Shown piece after piece: positions 1 to 11,400 of a stretch of 64,000 nt of DNA. Made by a program: the position numbers and the translations under genes. This stretch comes from Onthophagus taurus. Lineage: Eukaryota > Arthropoda > Insecta > Coleoptera > Scarabaeidae. Location: NCBI RefSeq assembly GCF_036711975.1, contig NC_091968.1, positions 2,356,001 through 2,420,000 on the forward strand, given 5' to 3'. Below the pieces are notes generated by a model. It was not told the origin of the DNA and searched no databases. It saw only the letters and a program-made list of their open reading frames with translations. Within the stretch, counting starts at the first letter, position 1. Every line of letters starts with the position of its first letter.

Positions 1-80
1 TGTACGTCAAACTTGACAAATAGGTTATAAAGTTATTTGACGACAAGATTTTATAACCTATTTGTCAAGTTTGACGTACA
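1..80. repeat. Near-perfect 31-bp inverted repeat (foldback or MITE end)
   Basis: Arms 1-31 and 50-80 are exact reverse complements, beginning TGTACGTCAAACTTGAC and ending GTCAAGTTTGACGTACA, around an 18-nt loop. It could be a tiny foldback element or one end of a larger element continuing left of the window. No coding content. Confidence 0.85.
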
Positions 81-1160
81 ATTTCACAGCCGACTACTGA
101 ATTTTCGATGATTTTAAGTAGCATTAACGAAATTCGTGTCTAGTTATTTGAGTTTTTTATGAAAACGACAATGTTTTTTAAAAAATAATAAGAGTAGAAA
201 AAGTTTTAGAATTAAATTCCACATGAAATCAGGTAATAATGTGTTAAATCCACCAAAAGGTTAAAAAAATCTGTCAAAATGTAGGGCACCATCACCCGCA
301 AACCCTTTCAAATGCCTCAATTGGTCTCAACTTGCTATCAATTAATACCCTCGGTACACTCATAACGTATACCAAATTTGGTTTTTCTAACTTTATGTAT
401 TAGGAAGATATACAATGTTTTAAAAATTTAAGACCCAACTTTGAAGGCCTATAACTTCTCAGGAGTACAACTTAGTATAGAGATAAGTTGTGTTAAATCG
501 TCTTAATTTATTGTCCTCTACATGTCCCTGTTGTGTGTCGGTTCTTATGTGAATCACCCTGTATAGTTTAAATATACATAAAAAACCCTACAGTGCGGAT
601 TGCGTCCTTTTTTATACAGATTCTTTCTTGTATAGTAGAAAGTATCGACAGCTCTAAATGCGCCGAATAGAAGACTATAGTTTAAAATGAGTGTTTAAAA
701 CTACCAGTATTTTAAAGTACCGTCGGGACACAAAGGGTTAAATAAAAACAATTTTTTCCCCTAACTTTACAGGGCTATAACTTGGATGAGAAGGGGTTTT
801 GAACAAAAAGCTATATGAAAAACAGCCCTTAGTTTTCGTTGAAAAATCACCCCTTGAAATCTTTCGTATCAATTTAGAAACATCCTATATACAGGTGTTT
901 CAGGTTTTTGTAGCAGGACTTTAACAGTCGATAGAGCTTTTAAAATTAACACAACAACTTCATATAAATATAGGTCGGCAAACACTTTGTTTTGGAGATA
1001 CAGGTGTTCAAATTAAATTTTTAAATTGATTTTAGAAGAATTATAGAATATTTCTTGGTTTTCTTATTTAACACACATACATGGAATGATATGGTAATAG
1101 GTATAAGACAAAAACCCTAGGCTCCACCAAATATCTTGCACATAGTACTGCTGGTTCGCC
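81..1160. other. AT-rich stretch with no recognised gene
   Basis: I see no supported gene. Two short stretches resemble the CCTGTATA / CAGGTGTTTC type ends of common insect interspersed repeats (around 546-557 and 883-900), so old transposon debris is likely. Confidence 0.4.
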
Positions 1161-1164
1161 CCTG

Positions 1165-1395
1165 TGTAGAACTAACACAATACCTAGAGCTAGAATCATT
1201 TGGGTTTAGTCGCACGTCTCTAAAGATGGCTATTGTATATTCTAGTTTTATACTTGCACTGTCGCTAGAACTAATATTAAACCTAGAAACATTCGGGTTT
1301 AGCTGTGCGTCTCTTAAGAGGGCTAAACCAAAATGTTTATAGATCTAGGTGGTAGTTCAATAAAAATATACAACAATCTAGCGCTGAATAACATG
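1165..1395. repeat. Palindromic repeat family, degenerate copy (P1)
   Basis: Two diverged units of the dispersed palindrome, with the arm motif GAAACATTCGGGTTTAGC and loop CGTCTCTTAAGA. They are followed by the family's second module (GTTCAATAAAAATATACAAC). The 68-codon ORF across it is just repeat sequence. Confidence 0.75.
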
Positions 1396-2126
1396 TTCAT
1401 TATGTCTTAGAGGATACTAAGGAGTACGCAGGACAATACTGAGATGTTTGGGACAATATGGTTATCTACAGAATCTAAATGAGCTACAAAAAAAGTTATT
1501 TATGAGGGGTTTATCACTACATTACAAAAGTTTGTACGAAAAGTATTTTATTTAAGACACAAAAAACAATAATAAAGATGGTCTTAAACTTAAAAAAAAA
1601 AGCTATCCCTTGACTTATTTTTTACATAATAAAACCATCTGGAGGTTTAATAAAAACCTGATAATAATCGATAATGCATACAAGAGTAGATGGAATCATA
1701 AACAAAAATAATAATGGCGCTTAAACTATCATCATCTTACATTTTTTTTAATTAAAAAAGAAAACAGCATTTTTTTAGTTTACATTAGTAACTTTGTTCA
1801 TTATCAAGACATCAAATCTAAAATCAATAGGATCCTCTTTTGTTAAATGAATCAATTATGGTAAGTTTTTAGTTTAGTTTTGAAATGTCATGTGTCTACA
1901 GCTAAATTTGCCGTTTTATTTAATTGCGTTCGGCGGCACAAAACTAAAGGCCCCTTTCATATTTTAACATCTAACTAACTTTTACACAGAAAAACTTTAT
2001 TAATTATTATTTCCTTTTATTTTAATTATCATTATGATTTTAGCATCCAGCTAATTTGGGATATTTTTTATAATTAGATTTATGATTATAAGCAATATTA
2101 AAATTAAACAAAACAAAAATGTAGTG
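1396..2126. other. Intergenic, no recognised feature
   Basis: AT-rich DNA without a supported ORF or repeat. It lies downstream of the Elongin B gene. Confidence 0.4.
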
Positions 2127-2132
2127 TTTATT
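2127..2132 (-). terminator. Candidate poly(A) signal of Elongin B
   Basis: AATAAA on the minus strand, about 145 nt beyond the Elongin B stop codon. Confidence 0.4.
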
Positions 2133-2274
2133 CTACATCTTTAAAAGGGGAAGTATTGAAAAGTGAAAGATTTTACCTAAAACAAAAAAAAAACTAAATA
2201 AATTAACGTCATGGTAGAATATGCGAGCAAAGTGCTGCTTATTTTTAAATCTCTTTTACGTTTTCATCAATTTT

Positions 2275-2803
2275 TTAAGCAGATTGTTCCTGTCCGTTAC
2301 TCTCCTGGGATTTCATCACATCTGGTAGATCAGGTGGGGCTGAATATGGCGTCAATTCCAAATGCTCGTAAGGTCCATCATCATCGCGAACCGCCAAACC
2401 AATCGTAGCCGGACTCTGAGCTTTTGCAGTCGTTGAAGTTAACCCGTACTCTTGTAACATCTTATCATCCTCCATTACAACATTATCTTTATTATAAAGT
2501 TGTTGATTTTTTGTAGCAACCTTTAAAATGCCTTTAAAAAAATGTAAAAGTGACATAACCTCACATTAAAAAAATTGTCTTAATATTAATGATTACCTTC
2601 AATGATACGTTTCAGTTCTAATACAGTCGTTGTGTCCTTGGCGTCCGTGAATATGGTGAGCTTTTTTCTTCGGATCATTAAGAAAACATCCTAAAGGAAC
2701 GAAAAAATTGAAATTGAGGTTATGTTTTAGTACGGGAGGAAACTTAAAGAAAATTTTCGACAAAAAAATAAATAAAGATGATTTCGTGGCGATTTCTTAC
2801 CAT
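2275..2803 (-). CDS. EloB: Elongin B (ubiquitin-like adaptor of Elongin BC complexes)
   Basis: Coding exons on the minus strand are 2801-2803 (ATG only), 2597-2690 and 2275-2531, with GT-AG introns, giving 117 codons plus stop. The vertebrate protein has about 118 residues. Recognisable segments in order are [59 protein letters not shown] and [13 protein letters not shown], the whole Elongin B fold and C-tail. The family binds Elongin C and acts as adaptor in VHL- and SOCS-box cullin ubiquitin ligases and in the Elongin A transcription elongation complex. The intron after the lone ATG leaves the frame intact (ATG|GATGTT). The ORF containing exon 3 extends upstream to an in-frame ATG at 2556, but that extension is intron. 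Confidence 0.95.
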
Positions 2804-3510
2804 TTTTGTAGCTTCTTTATTCGCTTGGGTTAGATTTTAGTGATTACTTAATACCTTTCGTAAAATTCTAACATGATAATGAAAAATTGGAGTGTTGTGT
2901 TTGGTTACTTTACGTCAGATATGTCAATTAAGGTTTCGATTTTGTTCGCCAGATGGATGCTATTTTTTTTTAATTAATTTTAATATTTTGTTATTATTTT
3001 ATGATATAAAATGATTTTTTTATTGTTAAATATATTTGAATAAATTATTGAGTAAATTAAAGAATAAATTGTTACATTTTAAAAATATTTTTGATTTGGT
3101 GAGATTAATTAATTGATGGTTTCAACGAGAGATGGTACTAATTTAATTATTTTTTGAGGCGAACTAAAATTTAAATCATTTTAATTTAATTTAGGATATT
3201 AATATTATAATCAATTACCATCAATAAATTTAGTTTTAAATTAAATATTGGGTTGGATTATAAATTACTTCAAAAGGAAATTAATAACAATAGATGGCGC
3301 TGTTTAAAATTTGAATTTTAAATTAATAAATATCAAATAAATTGTTAATTCAATCAGAAGGAGTTATATTACAAAATAATTATTAATTATCTTTAAAAGA
3401 ATGAATGAAATAAATGAAATTAGGGAGTTAATCGAATTTTACCATTTCCTTTAAGATCTTGTTTATTTCAATCCTTTCAAAGACACCCCATAGATTCACC
3501 CTAAAAGGAA
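2804..3510. promoter_or_regulatory. Divergent intergenic region between Elongin B and EH1
   Basis: About 0.7 kb of AT-rich non-repetitive DNA separates the Elongin B start (minus) from the EH1 core promoter (plus), so it must hold both promoters. No other ORF was found. Confidence 0.45.
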
Positions 3511-3515
3511 AGGGG

Positions 3516-3550
3516 TATATAAAGGCGTTGTCCTCAGATAACAAATCAGT
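3516..3550 (+). promoter_or_regulatory. EH1 core promoter: TATA box and TCAGT initiator
   Basis: TATATAAAG at 3516-3524, preceded by GGGG. An arthropod initiator TCAGT at 3546-3550 puts the likely start site at A3548, 32 nt downstream of the TATA box. A non-coding first exon would then run 3548-3618 and end at AAGAG|GTGAGA, with intron 1 spanning 3619-4761. Confidence 0.75.
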
Positions 3551-4119
3551 CTCCAACAAGAACTTTTCTTTAAGTTGTTACCGATAAAAACATTAAATAT
3601 TTATTCTGACATTAAGAGGTGAGATTCTTTTCTAAACTAATAGTTGTAAATAGATAATATGTAGTTTTCGATTCATTCATTTCGATAATATCGGAAAGCG
3701 ATAACTTCGCATTGGCAATGACCCTGCCCGATCCAAAACGTGTTTAACACGATTTAAATGTTAATGAAAAGAAAGACAAAAATTGCTTTGCGTTCACTTC
3801 GCGGTTTTATTATTTGCAATTTAGTTGACCCAGGATTTTATCTCAGTTATTAAGATTTTGACGCAAATTCGAACCAGAAAAACGATTTCTTAGTAGTTTT
3901 AACAAAGTCGTTAACCAAAAGGATGAAAAAAAGATTTAATAGTTTTAAGATGAGGAAATTTAGCTTTATCTTCCTTAAATTATATTTAGTTTGTTTAAAT
4001 TTGACTTTGCGAACAGTCTTTGATATTAATTTAAGTACTTTGTTGAATAAAAAAGCTATAAGGTAAATATTAATTATTAATTTGACCTTTTAAGAATGTA
4101 TTTGTAACAAAGTTGCAAT

Positions 4120-4315
4120 ATTTATGATCTACAATTAAAATCCTTTAAAATGAACCCAAACACGATTGTTTATCTTTAAAAATACGGGAGATATGATTAC
4201 TTCCGGTTATCAACTTCCGGTTATATTTTTTAATCGTATCTTCGTTAATATTTAAGATAAACTAGGCGTGTTTGGGTTTGTTTTAAAGGATTTTTAATTT
4301 TCTACAAGATAATGG
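4120..4315. mobile_element. Small MITE-like inverted repeat in EH1 intron 1
   Basis: The left arm around 4132-4163 (ATCCTTTAAAATGAACCCAA) and right arm around 4267-4299 are imperfect reverse complements. The same AATCCTTTAAAATGAGTCCA motif recurs around 45.17-45.78 kb in both orientations, so this is one member of a dispersed family. Confidence 0.7.
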
Positions 4316-4377
4316 ATGTTAAATTGTTTTTTTAATGAAGATTAAAGCTTCAATTTTGGATTTTTCATATTTTTTCT

Positions 4378-4444
4378 TCTCAATTTCTCGTTGAGAGATT
4401 GAGACACGGATTTCCGTGGTCTGCAGATCCGGGTTTTGCAGACC
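4378..4444. repeat. Three consecutive hairpins in EH1 intron 1
   Basis: The hairpins are CTCAATTTCTC / GAGATTGAG (4379-4403), CACGGA-TT-TCCGTG (4405-4418) and GGTCTGCA / TGCAGACC (4418-4444, 11-nt loop). They are distinctly richer in GC than their surroundings. Function unknown. Confidence 0.6.
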
Positions 4445-4763
4445 TTGATTTATAAGTAATTTTAATTTTTGAAAATAAAAAAAATTAAAAAGGAATAGAA
4501 AGAGGAAAAGAACCGACGTCGTTGTGATTTTGTAGTGGGAAAACTTCTTGACTTCCTATGTGAAGGTAAAACCGGGTGGACTTCTAATGTTTTTTGCTTT
4601 GTTTATTGGTTCGTTGAAAAGTCAGGCCGGACACGGTTTGGACTCTCAGTACGGCCCTGCATACAAAAGATAAAACATCAAAAAAATTACAAAAATAAAG
4701 ATTTATTTCAAAAAAATTAAAAGAAGAGTTTTTTTAACATTTTCTTACTTTTAATTTGTAGAA

Positions 4764-5453
4764 ATGGCGTCAAACAAGATTATTTTTGGATTATTCTTCT
4801 TGGTTTTAATCAGTTTTGATTCAGTTTATTCGAACACATTGGGTGAGTTCTCATTTAATACACCTTCATTTTTCAATTATTAAGAAATTCTTTATTATAT
4901 AACCTAAAACTCTTGAAATATCATAAGAAGACTTTTACTTTTTCTTTTAACCTACTTCTTTTTTAAAAAAATATGAGTTTCTTTAACACTTTAATAAGTT
5001 TTTACGTTAAAATTTTACATTTTGGTCGTGAAATAATTTTTGTTGTTTCAAAATGAAGCAATTAAAACTCATTAATATGCTTGTAATGAACTTAATTGTT
5101 TATTTTTTTCGATTTCTTTATTTTTAATCCGGAAGGTCAATTTCGATTACTTTGTTTCTGGGAAGTACAAAACGTTTCTTGAATATATTTCTTGTGCAAC
5201 CGACCTTCATTCATAAAAATAAGTGTCAATAAACTTTATTCTTGTAATAATAACTTTTTTCTATCTTTATTTTTAAGGAATTTGTGTAAAAAATTGTGCA
5301 CAATGTAAGAGAATGTATGGTCGTTATTTTAATGGAGAAACCTGTGCGAAGATGTGCATCAAGTTCAAAGGAAATTTTATCCCGGATTGTGAAGATATCG
5401 GTTCAATTGAACCATTTCTAAATAAAATAGATAACAACAATATTGATTATTAA
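4764..5453 (+). CDS. Eh: Eclosion hormone precursor (EH1)
   Basis: Coding exons are 4764-4842 and 5278-5453 (phase 1 intron), encoding 84 aa. Residues 1-23 form a clear signal peptide (MASNKIIFGLFFLVLISF...). The mature part carries the six-cysteine eclosion hormone signature C-x3-C-x2-C-x12-C-x3-C-x10-C, including NCAQCKRM, TCAKMCIKFKGNFIPDC and the C-terminal SIEPFLNKI. Eclosion hormone is a secreted neuropeptide that triggers ecdysis behaviour through a membrane guanylyl cyclase. The C-terminus (DNNNIDY) extends past the usual end of the family. The start is the first ATG of the second exon, 2 nt after the AG acceptor, and TAAATAAAA overlaps the stop as a poly(A) signal. It is convergent with the EH2 gene. 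Confidence 0.95.
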
Positions 5454-5458
5454 ATAAA
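5453..5458 (+). terminator. Poly(A) signal of EH1
   Basis: AATAAA overlaps the TAA stop codon of EH1. Further AATAAA motifs follow within 170 nt. Confidence 0.5.
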
Positions 5459-5624
5459 ACAAATGTTGCATAACAATTATTTATTTAAAAATGTGTACTT
5501 AAAACTATTAGTTATCTTTGTTCTGTGATTTTTAGTTTATTGTAAGTTATTGTAATCGAAAGTATTATTAAAATAGTAAAAGCTTTTTCTACAACGACGA
5601 AAATAAAAATTAATAAACATTAAA

Positions 5625-8237
5625 TTTTTTTTCATGATAAACCAATAAATTTAGAACAATAATTTATTAAAATAAAATAAAGTACATACCTTTAGCTTGA
5701 AAATAATGTATCATACATAATTCAAGCTATATCTATTCGTGAGATATCATAATTTTTATATCACCAGGTTTTTTGAAAATTTGTTTTTAGCCAAAATTTA
5801 ATCAACTTAAGAATTTTTTTCGTGATCAATTTGGAACAATTATTTATTAAAATAAAATAAAGTACAGACTTTTAGCTTGAAAATAATGTATCGTACATGG
5901 TTCTAGATATATCTATTCGTGAGATGTTGTAAATTTTATATCACAAGGATTTTTTGACTTTGACTAAAATTTAATCAACTTCGGAATTTATTTCGTGTTA
6001 AAGCAATAAATTTGAAACAATAATTTATTAAAATAAAATAAAGTACAGACCTTTAGCTTGAAAATAATGTATCATACATAGTTCAAGCTATATCTATTCC
6101 TGAGATATCATAATTTTTATATCACCAGGTTTTTTGAAAATTTGTTTTTAGCCAAAATTTAATCAACTTAAGAATTTTTTTCGTGATAAATTTGGAACAA
6201 TAATTTATTAAAATAAAATAAAGTACAGACCTTTAGCTTGAAAATAATGTATCATACATAATTCAAGCTATATCTATTCGTGAGATATCGTAATTTTTAT
6301 ATCACCAGGTTTTTTGAAAATTTGTTTTTAGCCAAAATTTAATCAACTTAAGAATTTTTTTCGTGATAAATTTGGAACAATAATTTATTAAAATAAAATA
6401 AAATACAGACTTTTAGCTTGAAAATAATGTATCATACATAATTCAAGCTATATCTATTCGTGAGATATCGTAATTTTTATATCACCAGGTTTTTTGAAAA
6501 TTTGTTTTTAGCCAAAATTTAATCAACTTAAGAATTTTTTTCGTGATAAATTTGGAACAATAATTTATTAAAATAAAATAAAGTACAGACTTTTAGCTTG
6601 AAAATAATGTATCGTACATGATTCTAGCCATATCTATTCGTGAGATGTCGTAAATATTATATCACTAGGATTTTTTGATTTTAACTAAAATTTAATCAAC
6701 TTAGGAATTTATTTCGTGTTAAAGCAATAAATTTGGAACAATAATGTATTAAAATAAAATAAAGTACAGATCTTTAGCTTGAAAATAATGTGTCGTACAT
6801 AATTCAAGCTATATCTATTCGTGAGATATCGTAATTTTTATATCACCAGGTTTTTCGGAAATTTGTTTTTAGCCAAAATTTAATCAACTTAAGATTTTTT
6901 TTCGTGATAAATTTGGAACAATAATTTATTAAAATAAAATAAAATACAGACTTTTAGCTTGAAAATAATATATCGTACATGATTCTGGCCATATCTATTC
7001 GTGAGATGTCGTAAATTTTATATCACGAGGATTTTTTGATTTTAACTAAAAATTAATCAACTTAGGAATTTATTTCATGTTAAAGCAAATAAAAAATTTG
7101 GAACAAAAATTTATTAAAATAAAATAAAGTGCGTACCTTTAGTTTGAAAATAATATATCACATACGATTCTAGCCATATCTATTCGTGAGATATCGTAAA
7201 TTTTATATCACCAGGTTTTTTTGAAAATTTCTTTTTTTTAACCAAAATTGAATCAACTTAACAATTCTTTTCGTGTTAAACCAATAAACTTAGAACAATA
7301 ATTTATTAAATTAAAATGTAGTACAGACTTTTAGCTTGAATATAATATATCATACATGATTGTAGCCATATCTATTCGTGAGATATCGTAAATTTTACGT
7401 CACGGGGATTTTTTGAAAATTTCTTATTTTGTACCAAAATTTAACCAACTTAAGATTTTTTTTGTGATAAACCAATAAATTTTGAACAATAATTTATTAA
7501 AATAAAATAAAGTACAGACTTTTAGCTTGAAAATAATGTATCGTACATGATTCTGGCTATATTTATTCATGAGATATTGTAAATTTTATATCACCAGGTT
7601 TTTTGATTTTAACTAAAATTTAATCAATTTGGGAACTAAAGTGTAGACTTTTAGCTTGAAAATAATATTACATATATGATTGTAGTCATATCTATTTGTA
7701 AGATATCGTAAATTTTATATCACGACGATTTTTTGATTTTAACTAAAGTTTAATCAACAAAGGAATTTATTTGTGTCAAACCAATAAATTTGGAACAATA
7801 GTTTATTAAAATAAAATAAAGTACAAATGTTTAGCTTGACAATAATGTGTCATACATGATTCTAGCCATATCTATTCGTGAGATATCGTAAATTTTATAT
7901 CACGAGGATTTTTTGAAAATTTCTTGTTTTTAACCAAAATTTAATTAGCTTAACAATTCTTTTCATGTTAAACCAATAAATTTAGAAGAATAATTTATTA
8001 AAATAAAATATAGTACAGACTTTTAGCTTGAATATAATATATCATACATGATTGTAGCCATATCTATTCGTGAGATATCGTAAATTTTATATCAAGATTT
8101 TTTTAAAATTTCCTGTTTTTAAGCAAAATTTAATCAACTTAACAATTTTTTTCGTGATAAACCAATAAATTTGGAGCAATAATTTATTAAAATAAAATAA
8201 TGTGCGTACCTTTAGCTTGAAAATAATGTATCAGACA
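5625..8237. repeat. 180-bp satellite array (S1), about 15 copies
   Basis: The motif TTTAGCTTGAAAATAAT recurs 15 times. Spacing is 180-181 bp in the left half, then 185-191 bp in the right half, with one unit deleted to about 121 bp (near 7519-7640). A second diagnostic motif is ATATCTATTCGTGAGAT. The array lies between the two convergent eclosion hormone genes. No coding content. Confidence 0.95.
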
Positions 8238-8480
8238 CTTTTTCCCTTTTTTCTCTCATTGCTAAAATGAATGTCCGTCAAAGAATGTACATATAATTTT
8301 TGATGATATTGCTATCATGCATAGAGCACTAAAAGAGGGTTAGATAAATTTCTTTTCACTAATTGTAAGTAAAATTTGTTTGATTAAAATTTATTTATTT
8401 TCTTTATAAATAGTAAATTATTTTTATATTTTTTTTAACAATTTATGTTTTATAATTTCCTTTTCTAACTAATATTTAAT

Positions 8481-11400
8481 TTACAGAAATCTTTTTAAAA
8501 AAACTCCCAAAGTTCTCGGATTATTACAATCCGGCACCTCTCTTCCATTACTAACAACGCAAGAATCTCCACAAGCTCTTCCTTGAAAGTAAACTCCTAG
8601 CATTTGTTTACATTGTACGCAATTCCTACAAAAAAAATTAACACAAAAAATATTTTTTCAAATTTCAAATCCAACTTATATTTTATAACAAAATAAATCC
8701 ATAAAACTTCGAAAAAAAAATATTTCACTCAAAATAACATTTTAGCCTCTTTTAAATTAAAAGAACATATTTCACATTTTTTTTATAAGTATTTTTCGGT
8801 GATTTTCCAATTTTTTTTATTTATATTTTCATTTTTTATTAACTCAAAATTTAACTTTTATTCTTATTTTTCGACTCGTTTTTATTATTACTCTTCCTTC
8901 CGTCATCGGAAATTTTCATCCTCAACATTCTCCGATAAATCGACTTAAATTGTTTTCCCATAAAATCTTCTTCGGCCGCAGGTTGGATGTTTTCTTTTCG
9001 ACCCAAAATCGGTCGTGGCAGATGATTTTTCGAACCCAAAATAGGTCGAGGAGAGCTAGCATTTTCTTCAATTCTCCACACCGATTTTCTTGAATACCTT
9101 GAACATTGTGCTTCGTTTTCATGATGGGTTGAATGTTGCAATGTACCAACCACAAAATTATTATTACTATTATTGTTATTGTTGTTAATTATTGTATTTG
9201 GAATGGTTTTTAATGGAACGAAGATCGGAGCGTCGGCTCTTAACTTACTCTCCGTTTTTGTTTCTATTTCTGTCTTCATAAGAAATTATTTTTTAACAAT
9301 TTTTTTTTTAAGAATTGTTTTTTATTTTTATTTGAAAGTTGAGTGACAGACTATTTATGAATTTTTGAATTTTGTTAGTTACCATGGATTAATTTATTTA
9401 ATAATACAGTAAAACCTTGATATAACGGATTAACACCGGGAAGGGAGTGATCTAATGACAGTGCTAGTTAATGGAAACACTCGGGATTTGGAGCATGTTA
9501 CAAACAAACTTTTACAACAAAAGTTGTAGAAAATTTTATTCTTAACAATATTGCTCTTTTGAACTTTTGCTCTCAGAAGCATAGATATCGAGGAAAATGT
9601 GAAAATATAAAGATTTAATGAATTTTGTTATTTTACTGGTTGTTAATAGTAACACTCGGGGAACAGAGATTATTAAAAAAAACGTTTGGAACAAAAGTTG
9701 TAGCCAATTTTATTCTTAACAATATTGTACTCTTGCACTTTTGCTATACTATATCGAGAAAGATCCGAAAATATGAAAATTTGATGAATTTCGTTATTTT
9801 ACTAGATGTTAATGGTGTAGGACTCGGGAAACGAAGCATGTTATAAAAAAACTTTTAGAACAAAAGTTGTTGCAAATTTTATTCTTAGCAATATTGGTCT
9901 CATTCACTTTTGTTCTCAGATGGGTCAATATCGAGAAACATACGAAAATATGAAAATTGGGTGAATTTATTGTTATTGTTAGTTGTTAGTGGTAACACTC
10001 GGGAAACGGAGCATATTACAAAAAAACTTTTGGAACTGAAGTTGTAGCAAATTTTATTCTTAACAATATCGCTCTCTTGAACTTTTGCTCTCAGAAGCAT
10101 AGATGTCGAGAAAAATGTGAAAATATAAAAATTTGATAAATTTTGTTATCTTACTGGTTGTTAATGGTAACACTCGGGGAACAGAGCATAACACAAAAAA
10201 ACTTTTGGAACAAAAGTTGTAGCAAATTTTATTCTTAACAATATTGTTCTCTGTCACTTTTGCTCTCAGATGGGTCAATAGCGAGAAAAATATGAAAATA
10301 TGACAATTGGATGAATTTAGTATTTTTTACTAGTTAATGGTAATATTCGGGAACCGGAGAATGTTATAAAATAACTTTTAGAATAAAAGTTGTAGCAAAT
10401 TGTATTCTTAGCAATATTGCTCTGTGTCCCTTTTGCTCTCAGATGGGTCAATAGTGAGAAAAATACGAAAATATGACAATTGGATGAATTTATTGTTTTT
10501 ACTAGTTGTTAATGGTAGTACTCGGGAAACGGAGAATGATATAAAATAACTTTTAAAACAAAAGTTGTAGCAAATTGTATTCTTAGCAATATTGCTCTGT
10601 GTCACTTTTGCTCTCAGATGGGTCAATAGCGAGAAAAATACGAAAATATAACAATTGGATGAATTTATTTTTTTTACTGGTTAATGGTAACACTCGAGAA
10701 ACGGAGAACGTTATAAAATAACTTTTAGAATAAAAGTTGTAGAAAATTTTATTCTTAGCAATATTGCTCTGTTTCACTTTTGCTCTCAGATGGGTCAATA
10801 TCGAGAAACATACGAAAATATGATAATTAGATGAATTTATTGTTTTTACTAGTTGTTAATGGTAGCACTCGGGAAACGGAGAATGATATAAAATAACTTT
10901 TAGAACCAAAGTTGTGGGAAATTGCATTCTTAGCAATATTGCTCTCTGTCACTTTTGCTCTCAGATGAGTCAATAGCGAGAAAAATACGAAAATATAACA
11001 ATTGGATGAATTTTTTTTTACTAGTTAATGATAACACTTGGGAAACGGATAATGTTATAAAATAACTTTTAGAATGAAAGTTGTAGAAAATTTTAATCTT
11101 AGCAATATTGCTCTCTTTCACTTTTGCTCTCAGATGGGTCAATATCGAGAAACATACGAAAATATGACAATTGGATAAATTTATTGTTTTTACTAGTTGT
11201 TAATGGTAGCACTCAAGAAACAGAGAATGTTAGAAAATAACTTTTTGAATAAAAGTTGTAGAAAATTTTATTCTTAGCAATATTGCTCTCTTTCACTTTT
11301 GCTCTCAGATTTATCAATATCGAGAAACATACGAAAATATGACAATTGGATGAATTTATTGTTTTTACTAGTTGTTAATGGTAGCATACGGGAAACGGAG

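Noticed and set aside
1136-1342. 68-codon ORF at the left end
   Set aside because: Made of two units of the palindromic repeat family; not a gene.
4535-4720. 61-codon ORF in EH1 intron 1
   Set aside because: Lies in the intron before the coding exon, low complexity at its end, no signal or domain.
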